Source: Cristatella mucedo (Eukaryota > Bryozoa > Phylactolaemata > Cristatellidae). From it: a stretch of 64,000 bases of DNA. The stretch is from the NCBI GenBank assembly GCA_009760855.2, contig WPIO01000023.1, positions 3,664,501-3,728,500 on the forward strand. Reading direction: 5' to 3'. Below the pieces are notes generated by a model. The model did no database searches. It was given only the letters and a program-made list of their open reading frames with translations, and had not been told where the DNA came from. Of this stretch, positions 37,587 through 49,738 are shown piece after piece. The number at the start of each line of letters is the position of its first letter. Position 1 is the first letter of the stretch. The position numbers and the translations under genes are program-made.

Positions 37587-39340
37587 AATAATAATAATAA
37601 TAATACTGTAGTTGATAAAGCGCCCTCAGAGAACTCAATCTCTTTCTAGGCGCTTTACATTTGCTGCAAAGGGAAATGCAATTGAATGGTAATTAAAATC
37701 ATGCTTGAAAAACAAACAAAATGAATGACGTGGTTAGGGGTGACATGCACAGGGTCAGCAAGCAAATGTGGTTAGTGGCAGCATGCACAGTGTCAGCACG
37801 CATAAGCACGTGAAGGACGAATCACAGGGACCCACTAAATGCTGTCCTAAATAGGTGTGTTTTTAAGTTTCTTTTAAATGTGGTCAGGTCAGGGGATGTT
37901 CTGACGCAGGTCGGGAGGGAGTTCCAGACTGTGGAAGCATACGAGCTAAATGCACGGTCTCCAAAGGATTTAAGGTTTGTACGAGGTATTTCTAGACTGT
38001 TGGATTCCGAAAAGCGGGTGGTACGATGCTTGGCCTGATGGGGGAATATGTCGGAGAGATAGGCTGGAGCCATAGAATAAAGGGACCTAAGATTGAGCGA
38101 CAAAACCTTGAAGTCAATCCGTTGCTTGACTGGTAGCCAGTGCAGGTCGGCGAGAAGTGGAGTAATGTGGCAACTGCGATGCTCACGACAGACAAGCCTA
38201 GCTGTAGAGTTTTGCACCAGCTTCAATCGCCTGATCGCACATGCTGGTAGGCCAGTAAGCAGTGAGTTGCAGAAGTCGAGACGAGATGTCACGAATGCAT
38301 GGACCACCTTAGACGTGGTATCCTTATCTAAACAAGCTCGAATTTTAGCAATGTTATGAAGCTGAAAATAGGCAAATTTGACTGTGGAGCTGATATGGTC
38401 GTCTAACGAGAGGTCGCTTTGGAATATGACACCTAGATTTCGAGCTGATTCGACAGGAGATATGCTGGCAGAGCCAATTTTGAGAGACAGCCTTTCCAAT
38501 CTCTGAATCACCTTGGGTTTGCCCATAACTAGTAAGTTAGTTTTATCATCGTTAAGTTTTAGAAAATTTGCTGCCATCCATGTGCAGATGTCAACAATGC
38601 ATGCAGCAAGTGAGTTGAGAGAATTTGAGGTGCACGAAGGCTGGGAGGGATCAAAGCAAAGGTGCAACTGAGTGTCATCCGCATAGAAGTGAAAGCCTAG
38701 ATTGTGCTTGGCAATCACATCAGCAAGAGGCAAAGTATAAACCGTGAAAAGAACCGGACCTAGCACTGAGCCCTGAGGTACTCCATATTTCAGAGGTACC
38801 TCAGATGATCTTTGTCCATTCACGTCAATACTCTGGAGTCTGGCACTGAGATAGGACCTGAACGATTGCAGAGCAGTGCCAGTGATGCCCAGGCGAGATG
38901 AGAGGCGCTCTAGAAGAACTTTGTGATCGATGGTATCAAAAGCTGCCGAAAGATCAAGCAAAACAAGCAGAGACACTCTACCCATATCTGCATTCCTAAG
39001 TAGGTCGTTGTATACCCGAAGCAATGCTGACTCTGTGGAGTGATTAGCTCTAAAGCCAGACTGGAACTTACTAGCAAGGTGTGAGGTTTCGATATATGAG
39101 TTCAGCTGGTCTGCCACGACCCGTTCCAGTGTCTTTGATAGGAATGGTAGAAAGGAGACTGGGCGGTAATTGCTCAAGTTCTCTTGGTCTAGTGTTGCTT
39201 TCTTGAGAAGTGGCCTGACTACAGCTTTTTTGAAAGGTGCTGGGACATGACCTGAGGCTAATGACATATTAATGATGTTAGTTATGCATGGCAGCAGCAG
39301 ATCAATGCAACGTAGGAGCAGGACAGTGGGAATAGGATGT
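37587..39340 (-). mobile_element. LINE-A copy with an intact 481-codon reverse-transcriptase frame
   Basis: The frame 39267-37822 is open from the linker ([20 protein letters not shown]) through all reverse-transcriptase motifs: [47 protein letters not shown] (catalytic DD), then [17 protein letters not shown] and the C-terminal domain. The end is FRTAFSGSL. The 3' untranslated end has the stem-loop and an (ATA)n tail at 37587-37605. It is 5'-truncated near 39,340 and lacks the endonuclease. The intact frame and close similarity to 43492-45127 point to recent activity. Confidence 0.9.
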
Positions 39341-40204
39341 CTGTTGTATTTTGCTTAGGATCTTTTATTTTCAATGCTTCAAATTCTCGAACCGACAAAG
39401 CAACTTCTTTTTTAAGGGTCAGTTTTGAGCAAGCCTTTGCAGAGAAGAAAGGGGCCACGAGCTACTGAGCACTGTACCTAATACAATAATAATTGTAAAA
39501 ACAGTAAGAACTGTGTTAATAAAGAGAAATTGACGGCTCTTATTGTGCATCGTGCTACGGCCAGGGGCAAAGGGTTAAGTTTCACCTTATAGCCAAATTA
39601 ATTAAACCTGCAGGAAACGCATAGAGCTTAAAAGTTAATGCTATCAGGGCAGTGCTACCCTGCGCTAGTACTGTGCTATTCAGTTGCCACATCTTTGCCG
39701 ACTCTAGCTGCTGCGAATAGCACGTGCCTTCAACTGGTTTGCTGCAGACGATAAAAGCAAACACTTCCTACATGGTATGAAAAGTAAACTACCGTATATT
39801 TAAAAATAATGCAACTGCTTAAAAAGGAAATTATATTAAACAAGTAGTTATATATCAATGAAACGTTTCTATAGACCATAAGGGAACTGCGTCTCTAGCA
39901 CCTTATGAGAATTAAATCTGTCTGGGTTAATAAAATATGCTGAAAAGGAAACTTGTCTACATAAACGTAATAACAACATATCCAGCACTAGTTAAATACC
40001 AACTTATCTTTTACTTGCGTACGAGCGAGTTTTTCTAATCCATCGTTTATATGCTATATGCGAAATAGCTATTGTTCTAAAAAAACTACTTCTGTTATAA
40101 GGAAAATTATATTTTTAAATTTATTGATTTTGCTGTGAGGCACTGTGCAGATATCTGGGTCCTCACAGATTGTGCCTCTACCCGAATTAGAGAGGGTTAG
40201 GTAG
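39341..40204. other. Intergenic stretch, nothing supported
   Basis: A/T-rich sequence without recognised repeat or coding frame. Confidence 0.4.
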
Positions 40205-40336
40205 GCTTGTTTGGCCAGTGATTAAAGTACTCGCCCCAGCCAAGGTCTGGCCGAGGTTTTAGGCTGGAGCCCCGTGGTGCACGTGAAGCGCCTGAATACA
40301 GTTTAAGTTGTGTTATGGCGCCATGCAAATTGTCGT
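40205..40336 (+). mobile_element. SINE-1 copy
   Basis: Head ttggccagtgattaaagtac, B-box-like ttttaggctggagccccgtg, tail gtgaagcgcctgaatacagt followed by tttaagttg and ggcgccatgcaaat. Same order of blocks as the copies at 4238-4412 and 5262-5408. Confidence 0.6.
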
Positions 40337-40794
40337 GAGATGCAGACCAGATGCCCCTCCCATTGCTCCTGGTCCAGTTTACCGGACACTTTCGGTACCG
40401 GCCGGGCGTGAACCAACGTGGTCTCTGTATGCTCGCGTATTTTCACTTGTACCGCACTATCAAAATGGTGGCAGCGGTGGGATTGTTTAGCGACATCGGA
40501 AGTGCCGCCAATGTCAGCGAGGCTGTTACTGGTGAGCATATCTTTGTGCTTTCCCTTCAGGCTACCAGAGCTGCCCATGTGTGAACCAGCTCCATCTGCT
40601 TTTCCTCGGCTTTTTTGCTCGCCGCCATTTCTATGAATCTCGATCGGCTTTTAAGATTCGGCTTGTTTGTATTCATCGTATTTTAGCTCCATTGATATAT
40701 TTGGAGTTTTTTGAAAACTCGGCTGCTCGTAGTAGCTCCAAATGGTACTGGCTCATCGACACTGTGTAATGGAATGTATCTCCGTCTGCAAATC

Positions 40795-41720
40795 CACACA
40801 GCCACAAAGACTATGTGGGTGTTACGCAGGAGTTTTGTATAGAGCACTCATAGCCTAAGTGGCTTTCGGTACGCATTCGGTAGCCAACAGACTTCATCTT
40901 ATGCAACAAAGAGAAAGTGGGAAGCATAGTAGAGTCAGGAGAGCAGCTGAGGTAGTGAGTAGCGTGGAAGTAGCAGCTCAGGACCGCTGAAAAGGATGAG
41001 CCATAGTCGGCAGCAGGAGAGTAGTTGTCGTTGCGTAAGAATTGTGGAAGCGAGTTCCACAGTCTAGGACCTGCAGAGCTAAAGCTTCTGTCGCCAATGG
41101 TCTTTAAGCGGAGGAATGGGACAGCTAATTTATTGTCCACACAGGACCTGAGGGTGCGAACAGGCTGAAACTGGTGCAGCAGTTCAGCTAGGTACGAAGG
41201 AGCCAAGCCGTGGCGGGCCCTGTGGGTCAGCGTAAGAACTTTGCTCTGTATCCGTTGTGCAACCGGCAGCCATCCTGGATCTTTTAGCAAAGGAGACGGG
41301 TGCTCAAACCTCTGGGACTTATAAGATTAGCCTTGCAGCCATATTCATAGCCAGATGCAATGACCCAGTTGCTTTCTATGGTAGCCCAGCCAAAAGGGAA
41401 TTACAATAATCAAGCCGAGACAGAACTATGGAGCTAGTTAAATTTTTTGCATGCCACTGGAAGACAGATCATAATCTTGCATAGTATAATTTATAATTAG
41501 ATACTTTGGTGACGGGTTTCGACAAATTTAGCGGCAACTGGCTTGGTTGTTGTGGTCTTTGCAAGGTGGAGCTGTGTTGCTGGGAGTGTACCTCTCGAAT
41601 AAAGGACTTTGGGGATTGGACGCGATGGCTAGCTATAGAAGCCGTCTTCTAAATGAAGCTTTTAAAATTTAGGCAGCTGTCTAAAACGACCCCTAAATTT
41701 CGACCAGGTGGTGATGGTCG
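40795..41720 (-). mobile_element. LINE-B copy, C-terminal reverse-transcriptase region
   Basis: Frame 41290-40811 reads GWLPVAQRIQSKVLTLTHRA, then [38 protein letters not shown]; this is the conserved domain after the reverse transcriptase of LINEs such as LINE-A, but with a different sequence and 3' end. The upstream part to about 41,720 is related but broken. The catalytic core is absent. Confidence 0.7.
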
Positions 41721-41771
41721 CACAAGAGCATCACCTATTAGGAGAGCACTTTTAATCCAACCGCACGCTCA

Positions 41772-41899
41772 GGGTGTCCTATGAGCAGCTGGCCGCCGAC
41801 GGCTGGCTTCACCTCACACCGCCATCGGGGCCTTCAATTATGCCGTACAAGTCCTGGTGTGAGCCACTCTTCCACAAACAGTATCCCTTTTTTGAAGGT
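41772..41899 (+). CDS. Candidate orphan exon, protein not recognised
   Basis: A 128 bp open stretch lies between a CAG acceptor (ending 41771) and a GTGAGC donor (41900) and encodes YEQLAADGWLHLTPPSG, then PYKSWCEPLFHKQYPFFEG. Composition and splice signals look exon-like, and the flanking DNA is GC-rich. No neighbouring exon that continues it was found, so it could be chance or part of a gene split by the later insertions. Confidence 0.3.
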
Positions 41900-42495
41900 G
41901 AGCGGCTGCTCCTCTTCCGCACCGCTGGCGCCTCGAAGCCCGTCCGCCTCGGCTGCTGCCGCGAGCACCTGCGGTCGGCGCCTTTTGGGCCCGTGCCTTT
42001 TGGGTGCGGCACGGCGGCCTCCGCGCGTTTGTCGACGCTTAAAGACGCGAGGCGGCGCGCGAATTGGATGACGCTGCTCGAGTGAGTGAGCCCGGCAGGG
42101 CGCAGCGGGTGCGCAGAGCGTGGACTCGGACTGCATTTTTGCTTGAGCACGACCCGAAGAGTTGAACGGGCATTTGCTCGTAATCGGCATCGGAAGGCTC
42201 ATCTGGCAGGAGCGACGCGTCGAGCTTGTCTTTGGATTTAAAGCCCTCTTGCGTTCTCCATTAGAAGAAGAATGGCTGCAGTCGAAGACAACTCCTGTGC
42301 CTTCTCTTCTTTGCCTTGCCTTCGTGCGTCCGTTCAGCCTCGAATGCAGCTCACAGCGTAGCTAGCTCTTGCCAACGGTTGGTAACACGGTGGCGACTAC
42401 CGAGCTCCTCTGTGAGGGTAGAGGCGCGAGCATTTTGTCTTATTTTTCTGGTCTGAGGACTTCCGACGGTTCCAGTACGCGAGGATAGAGACCAC

Positions 42496-43491
42496 ATGGC
42501 GGACGGCGGTTTTCGGTTGCCGCCTCAGTTGAATGTACCGGAACCCGATCTCAGCTGCGCTTTCGTGAAATGGAAAAGCCAGCTGGCGAATTACATGCTC
42601 GCATGCGGCGCGCGGCTATCGTTCTACACTGTGCCGGCCCAGCTGTACGGAGCTATCGAAGCGGTTTACGTAAGGATTGCGACAGCAATGATCCAGATAA
42701 GGTTCTGGAAAAGATAGAAGCGTATTACACTCCGCGGCCGAGAGTGAGATGAGTGAGTGAGAGTGAGGAACTGCAAAGTTATCGGTTCTGGAATATGCGT
42801 TACGCTTTCATGTAACTCTTTTCTGTCGACTTGCGCTCACATGTGCAACTGCAATTTTAAGGACCCGGGTCGTACGCTCCTGAACAAATTGGTTTGCAGT
42901 GTAGGGCGCCCGTTGCAAGAACTGCTTGTACAAGAGTCTGCAGTAACGCTACAGGTGTCGGATATAGATACTTGATATTTACTGTTTATTATTACCATTG
43001 ATACGGCTGCTGATATTTGCTGCTTGCTCGGAACCACTCGCAAAACGGTGCATGAAATAAGAAGTCAGGCTTCGAGCGTTCAGAACCCTACCGGCCAAAT
43101 TGAGATGGTTGCTGCACAGCCGCAAGGTCGAAAGTAGTTTTCGAGTGATATTCGAGGACCGCGGGGAAACCCGAATGCTGCTACGCCTGGACCGAAGGAC
43201 CGTCGGAATTGTGGTCGGAATTGTGGTCGGAGGCACATAGCGTCATGAGCAGATTGCCCCGCTCAAGGACGCTGCTGCCACAACTGCAACGGTCTCCATC
43301 CTTTTATCAGGCGGTGATGGGCTAGACTGCCCTATGTACACGGAGTTGACGATGCTTTAGCAGATGCAGATACGGCGCAAATGTTTTCGATTGGAGCGAA
43401 TTGTCACAACAAGCTTACGGCTCTGATTATGGTCAACAATGCTGAAGTATGCCTCTAGCTAGACATTGGTACTGACGTCAACACTATTAAT
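42496..43491 (+). pseudogene. Gypsy-type LTR retrotransposon remnant: gag with zinc knuckle, start of protease
   Basis: The start MADGGFRLPPQLNVPEPDL with FVKWKSQLANYMLACG is typical of Gypsy Gag N-termini in invertebrates. The frame then breaks: the next part (KVLEKIEAYYTPRP) is in another frame near 42,690, and LLNKLVCSVGRPLQELLVQE follows at about 42,875. A CCHC-like zinc knuckle (DCPAQGRCCHNCNG) is at about 43,250. A retropepsin-like active site, here LDIGTDVNTIN, is at 43459-43491; the usual Thr/Ser after Asp is Ile, so the site looks dead. The protease continues at 45134 after a LINE-A insertion. No reverse transcriptase or LTR was identified. Confidence 0.7.
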
Positions 43492-45127
43492 GTTGTAGTC
43501 AGGCCACTTCTCAAGAAAGCTACACTAGACCAAGAGAACTTAAGCAACTACCGCCCAGTCTCCTTTCTACCATTCCTATCAAAGACACTGGAACGGGTCG
43601 TGGCAGACCAGCTGAACTCGTATATCGAAACCTCACACCTTGCTAGTAAGTTCCAGTCTGGCTTTAGAGCTAATCACTCCACAGAGTCAGCATTGCTTCG
43701 GGTATACAACGACCTACTTAGGAATGCAGACATGGGTAGAGTGTCTCTTCTTGTTTTGCTCGATCTTTCGGCAGCTTTTGATACCATCGATCACAAAGTT
43801 CTTCTAGAGCGCCTCTCATCTTGCCTGGGCATCACTGGCACTGCTCTGCAGTGGTTCAGGTCCTATCTCAGTGGGAGACTCCAGAGTGTTGACGTGAATG
43901 GACAAAGATCATCTGAGGTACCTCTAAAATATGGAGTACCTCAGGGCTCAGTGCTAGGTCCGGTTCTTTTCACGGTTTATACTTTGCCTCTTGCTGATGT
44001 GATTGCCAAGCACAATCTAGGCTTTCACTTCTATGCGGATGACACTCAGTTGTACCTTTGCTTTGATCCCTCCCAGCCTTCGAGCACCTCAAATTCTCTC
44101 AACTCACTTGCTGCATGCATTGATGACATCCGATCATGGATGGCAGCAAATTTTCTAAAACTAAACGATGATAAAACTAACTTACTAGCTATGGGCAAAC
44201 CTAGTGTTATTCAGAAATTGGAAAGGCTGACTTTCAAAATTGGCTCTGCCAGCATATCTCCAGTTGCATCAGCTCGAAATCTAGGTGTCATATTCCAAAG
44301 CGACCTCTCGTTAGACGACCACATCAGCTCCACAGTCAAATCAGCCTATTTTCAGCTTCATAACATTGCTAAAATTCGGGCTTGTTTAGATAAGGATACC
44401 ACGTCCAAGTTGGTCCATGCATTCGTGACATCTCGTCTCGACTTCTGCAACTCACTGCTTACTGGCCTACCAGCATGTGCGATCAGGCGATTGCAGCTGG
44501 TGCAAAACTCTGCAGCTAGGCTTGTCTGTCGTGAGCGTCGCAGTTGCCACATTACTCCACTTCTCGCCGACCTGCACTGGTTACCAGTCAAGCAACGGAT
44601 TGACTTCAAGGTTTTGTCGCTCACTTTTAGGTCTCTTCATTCTATGGCTCCAGCCTATCTCTCAGATATACTACCCCATCAGGCAAAGCATCGTACCACT
44701 CGCTTTTCGGAATCCAACAGTCTAGAAATACCTCGTACAAACCTTAAATCCTTTGGAGACCGTGCATTTAGCTCGTATGCTCCCACAGCCTGGAACTCCC
44801 TCCCGACCTGCATCAGAACATCCCCTGACCTGACCACATTTAAAAGAAACTTAAAAACATACCTATTTAGGACAGCATTTAGTGGGTCCTTGTGATTCGT
44901 CCTCGATGTGCTTATGCGTGCTGACACTGTGCATGCTGCCACTAACCACATTTGCATGCTGACCCAGTGCATGTAACCCCTAACCATGTTATTCATTTTG
45001 TTTGTTTTTCAAGCATGATTTTACTTACTATTCTATTGCGTATCACTTTGCAGCAAATGTAAAGCGCCTAGAAAGAGATTAAGTTCTCTGAGGGCGCTTT
45101 ATCAAGTGCAATATTATTATTATTATT
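43492..45127 (+). mobile_element. LINE-A copy inserted into the Gypsy protease, with target-site duplication
   Basis: The reverse-transcriptase frame is open from the 5' truncation ([20 protein letters not shown]) to 44895 (FRTAFSGSL). It has [36 protein letters not shown] and [12 protein letters not shown]. The 3' stem-loop is at 45059-45101 and the (ATT)n tail at 45111-45127. The bases ATTAAT stand immediately before (43486-43491) and after (45128-45133) the element. Removing the element and one copy restores a continuous Gypsy protease frame, so the insertion is well dated relative to Gypsy. Confidence 0.92.
45059..45101 (+). repeat. LINE-A 3' stem-loop
   Basis: aaagcgcc pairs with ggcgcttt, and an inner agaga pairs with tctct around ttaagt. 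The same structure ends every LINE-A copy in the window and is partly present in SINE-1. It is the likely recognition signal for the LINE reverse transcriptase. Confidence 0.8.
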
Positions 45128-45133
45128 ATTAAT

Positions 45134-45330
45134 CGGTGTTTTGTCACGAAATGTCAAATCGTGGATATCGTCCCTACGCCTATGTCTTGGAACAGTGGTT
45201 CTGTTGTGCCAGTCGAGAGAGCTGACCTTGCCGTGACAAACCCGAAGGCAGGTACTATGACTGTAGTAGTGTGTGATTTTTCCATTTCGCACCCTGACCC
45301 TCACTCGAGCACACTCCAAAATTCGACCTC
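45134..45330 (+). pseudogene. Gypsy protease remnant, second part
   Basis: The frame continuing from the protease site reads CFVTKCQIVDIVPTP, GSVVPVERADLAVTNPKAG and TMTVVVCDF, the usual retropepsin order (a proline-rich turn, a VP..G/ADL strand, a VTNP..G loop). The similarity fades after about 45,295, where the left end of the viral element or older junk begins. Confidence 0.6.
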
Positions 45331-45532
45331 ACTATCGCTCGGTCTCCTTTTGAAGTGGCCCTCCTGAGTGTCAGTGTCCGAAAAAGAAAAATCGAATCCT
45401 ACTCCAAAAGATATTGCTTCGGCGCAATGGAAAACAATAGACTATATTACAAAATTTAGTTATTATATATTATAGTAATTTTTTTCAGAGTTTCTAAATT
45501 TGATTTAAAGAAAAATATTTATATATTATAAG

Positions 45533-48500
45533 ATGTCTGAAATAAATTCATTTTCACGGCGTGAGGGAGAATCATTCAATGACCATGCAAAAGGATTAGT
45601 ATTTTCTTATGAGTAGCGTTTTAATGTTAAACCTTCTTTTACTAAGAAGTATGGCAAGTCAACTAGAATTGTTCATTATCCAGTTTCTGCAGCTGATATA
45701 AAAGAATTGATTGAGCGTCTTTCTGTTAATAAAATAATTAAACCCAAAAAATCAGAAAGTAAGAATTGTTTCTATAAAGAAGCAAAACGTCTTTGTAAGA
45801 TTGATACTAGTGGATGGTTTTTAGGTAGAAAGAGTGATAGTGGTAGTTTAGTAGATTATGAGTACAAAGGTTTCGAGGTTGAAGATGCAGATTTAGAAGT
45901 ATTTAAGAAAAAAGCATCTCCTGGATTAATAAATGTTATGAAAGACATCTCTAGCCAATATGGCAATGTAAAAATGAGTGTTCTTCTGCAATTAAAAATA
46001 GAAAATGCTAAGAAAGATATTATCTATGCTCCAATTAATGGTCTCTCCCCAATAGCACTAAGTAGAGTTTCTCATTTTAATTCAATAATTGACAAACATT
46101 TTTCAAAGATTATTAAAACTGTAGATGAATGGAATGAAGGTGGTTCTTCTTGTAGAATTGTTGGGATATCTAATGCATTTGCAAAGTTTACAGTCTTTGT
46201 TCCACAAATTGGAGGCTCGTATTGTGAATTACCAATCAAGCTAAGAAATAAGAGATGTGTTATAAATATAAAAAATACAGCTGACAACTTTTGTGCATTG
46301 TGGTGTATTCTGAGAGCATTACATCCGAGAGAGAATCATCCAGAAGCAATTCATGATTTAAGACAAATAATGCTTGAGAAATATTCTGATATACTACCTT
46401 TAATAAAACATCTATTCTTTCCTATAGATGATAAAGATCCAAGAAATCAGTTTATGGTCAATGGCAACGTACCAATTAGAGCAGAAGATATTCCAAAACT
46501 TGCAAAATTACTCAATGTTTCAGTAAATGTTTATGAGTATAATAACTCAGTTTATCCATTAATTGTTTGCTCAGAGGATGGTGAAAAACATGTAGATTTG
46601 CTTCTTTATTCTTATAGAGGAAGATCTCACTATGTACTAGTAACAAATTTTAATGTACTTTGTAGAACAGATAAAGATAGTGGTAGAACAAGATTATTTT
46701 GTAAAAGATGTCTCTCAAGATTTCATGAACAAGAAAAGTTAGATAAACATGTTGCAGATTGCAATTCAGAGGATTGTGGGACTTCAAGAATAAAAATGCC
46801 AGTGGCTAATAAAAGAAAAGATGGAACAGGAGATTTAGTTATGTTTAGAGATTTTGACAAAATGATTAAATCGCCATTAACTGCATATGCAGACTTTGAA
46901 TGTTTACTAGGAACAATCGATAAACCAGAAGAATCAGTAAAAGGATCTGTAAATCAACACAAACCATGCTCTGCTAGATATGTAATTGTAAATCATGAAG
47001 GAAAGATTGTAACAAAATATACGCAAACCTTTGGTGCTGACTGTGTTAAGGAATTCATTTTGTCTTTAAAAAAAGATTGTGAAATACAGATAGAGAATCT
47101 AAAAGTAGTACTTGAAAAAAATAAAATTTTTAATCGAGAAAATATGTCAGAAGAAGAAAAAGAAAATTACAATAATACATCTGTCTGTTGGATTTGTGAA
47201 AAATGTTTAACTGAAGATCAAAAAGTCCTTGATCACTGCCATCTTACTGGAAAATATAGAGGCGCGGCACATGATGTATGCAACAAGAAATTAAGAATTT
47301 GCCCAAAAAACTTTAAACTTCCTGTTTATATTCATAATCTAAGGGGATACGACTCACATGTAATTGTTAGTGCGCTTAATTGTGATAAGGATAAGAAACA
47401 AGTAATTGCAAATAACAAGGAGAAGTTTTTAACAATAAGTTTTGGAGATCTTAGTTTTAGAGATTCATATTAATTATTACAAAATCCACTTCATAAATTG
47501 GTAAACAATTTGCCTAAAGCAAATGATAAATTCGATATAATGAGACATCACTTTGAAAAAATTGATGATGCAAAGATGTCACTACTAACGAAAAAAGGTA
47601 TTTACCCATATGAGTACATGGATTCTTTTGCTAGATTTGATGAGACAAGTTTACCACCAATTGAAAAGTTTTATTCAAGTATTAGTGGACATATTTCAGA
47701 AGAAGATTATGTTCATGCAAAGAAAGTTTGGAATGCTTTTGAAATAAAAACATTAAGAGAATATCATGATTTATATTTAACTATTGATGTTTTAGCACTA
47801 GCAGATGTTTTTGAGAGATTTCGAGATTTAATAATTACACATTATCAGATAGATCCTACAAAGTTTATGACAACTCCACAATTAACTTGGACAGCAGGAT
47901 TACAATATACAGGAGTTGTTCTTGAATTACTAACTGATCCAGATATGTATCTATTCCTTGAAAAAGGAATTCGTGGAGGAGTGACACAAGTATCAAAACG
48001 TAAAGCTAAAGCAAATAATAGTAGATGTAGCAATTTCAATTCAGATAAGTTGAAGTCATACTTATTATATTTTGATGCTACAAATCTTTATGGTTGGGCT
48101 ATGAGACAATCTCTACCAACTGGAGGTTTTAATTTCTTATCGAGTCAACAAGTAAAATCATGGAATGAAAATAAAAACGATATAGTTAAAAAATTTAAAC
48201 CTTCATCAAATAAAGGTTATGTTCTTGAAGTTGATATACACTGCCCAAAAGAGAAACATGATTTATTTTCTGATTATCCTTTACTTCCTGAAAACAAGCA
48301 GATAAAAAAGAATAAACACTCAGAGTATCAAAACTCTTTTAACAGAGGAAACGATCCAGTCGAAAAGTTGATATTAGATTTGGAGCCAAAACAAAAGTAT
48401 GTTATTCATTATCTTAATCTTAAGAATTGTATTGAATTAGGATATGAGTTAACACATTATTCACAGAGTATTAGAGTTTGATCAGTCCAATTGGCTAGAG

Positions 48501-49566
48501 TTGTACATTGATAACAATACAAAACTTAGAGGTAGAGCAGCAAATGATTTCGAAAAAGATTTCTTTAAATTACTCAATAATTCATTCTTTGGTAAAACAA
48601 TGGAAAATGTTAGAGATAGAAAGAATGTTGAGTTACTTAATGAAAAGGTAGATGAAGAATTGGCTAAGATGAATAAAATCTATAGAAGCCCAAGATTTGT
48701 AGACAGGAAGATATTAACTAATAACATTATTTGTATAGAAAGTAGTAAGGAATCTATAACCTTAAACAAACCTATTTATGTTGGATTTTGCATACTTGAT
48801 TAATCTAAAGTATTAATGCAGAAATTCTATTATCTAACAATGAAAAAAGATATGGATCAAAAATAAACTTGATGTATACTGATACTGATTCACTCGTCAT
48901 GGAGATATTTACTGAGGATGTTTATAAAGACTTTATCGATTACCCCGAATCATTAGATCTAAATACTTTTCCAGATGATTATCCTTTTTGGAATGATGAG
49001 AAAGAAAAAAGTATCACAAAAGGAAACAGTAAAGTTGTTGGCAAATTTAAAGATGAGATAACTGATAAGGTAAAAGCAGCAATATTAGATGAATGTGTTT
49101 TTCTAAGACCAAAACTTTACTCTTATACTATTTACACCGATAAAAAAGTATTTGATGATAAAGGAAAATCATTAGGAATAGTTAAGAAAGTTTGTGAGAT
49201 GAATGAAATGCTTGATAAGGAGAAAGAACAAATAGGTCAATCTAAAAAAGCTAAAGGTGTTAACAAAAATGTTGTTGATAAGCACTTGAAACATGAAGAC
49301 TTTAAAAACTGCTTAGATAGAAAGGTAGAAAAAAATGTGAACAATCATTGATTAGAAGTGAAAAACATGTAATGTATACGATTAAACAAAACAAAGTAGC
49401 ACTATCCGCCTTTGATTCAAAACGATACTGGTTAGACTGTGGAATCTGCAGTTATGCTTATGGTCACTATAGAATTGCTGATGCATTGAGTAACAATCTA
49501 AATCCAGGACGATGTAATACTTGCAATATTGGTGCTATTAATATAGATGCCAAAACGAAAGAGTGA
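45533..49566 (+). pseudogene. Protein-primed family-B DNA polymerase (broken)
   Basis: The polymerase replicates the element from a terminal protein. It starts at an ATG preceded by TATAAG. In order: an N-terminal domain with NFCALWCILRALHP and HYVLVTNF, as in other Polinton-type polymerases; a C2H2-like finger (FCKRCLSRFHEQEKLDKHV); ExoI (AYADFECLL); an endonuclease-VII-like insert (VLDHCHLTGKYRGAAHDVCN); ExoII (HNLRGYDSH); motif A (YFDATNLYGWAM); motif B (KLLNNSFFGKTMEN); motif C (YTDTDSLV); end YGHYRI. Catalytic residues are kept, but the frame is broken by TAG at 45614, TAA at 47471 and TAA at 48801 and by frameshifts near 48466, 48846 (A run) and 49331 (A run). The stop at 49564-49566 is about 30 codons beyond the usual end. 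As assembled it cannot make one full polymerase. Confidence 0.92.
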
Positions 49567-49714
49567 AGAAATCATTGAACCTGAAGCAAAAGTAAAAGTC
49601 GAACATGATATTCGAGAAACAGCAAAAGAGTTACATGAATTACAAATAGAAATGGAGTATGACAGAGCAGAAGAAGAGTTAATTTTTGAGATGGCAGGAA
49701 TAAATTTATATTAA
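49547..49714 (+). CDS. Small charged protein, 55 residues, unknown function
   Basis: ATG at 49547 stands directly after ATATAG, so the gene has the same start signal as its neighbours and overlaps the polymerase end by 20 bases. It begins MPKRKSEEIIEPEAK and is Glu/Lys-rich and probably helical throughout, ending FEMAGINLY. No family recognised. The motif-ATG pairing is the main support. Confidence 0.6.
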   Translation: MPKRKSEEIIEPEAKVKVEHDIRETAKELHELQIEMEYDRAEEELIFEMAGINLY

Positions 49715-49729
49715 AAAATAAAATTCATT

Positions 49730-49738
49730 ATTATAGAA
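49730..49738 (+). promoter_or_regulatory. Example of the TATAG start signal (element-wide)
   Basis: TATTATAGAA stands just before the ATG at 49739. The same TATAG or TATAAG core, 0 to about 10 bases before the ATG, is found at the starts near 45533, 49547, 49942, 50251, 50794, 55609, 57668, 58353, 59543, 60423, 61284 and 61907 on +, and 52186, 53046, 53905, 55553 (TATATTAAG), 56901 and 57633 on -. It is absent from the host genes, so it is likely the element's own promoter or initiator. Confidence 0.75.
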
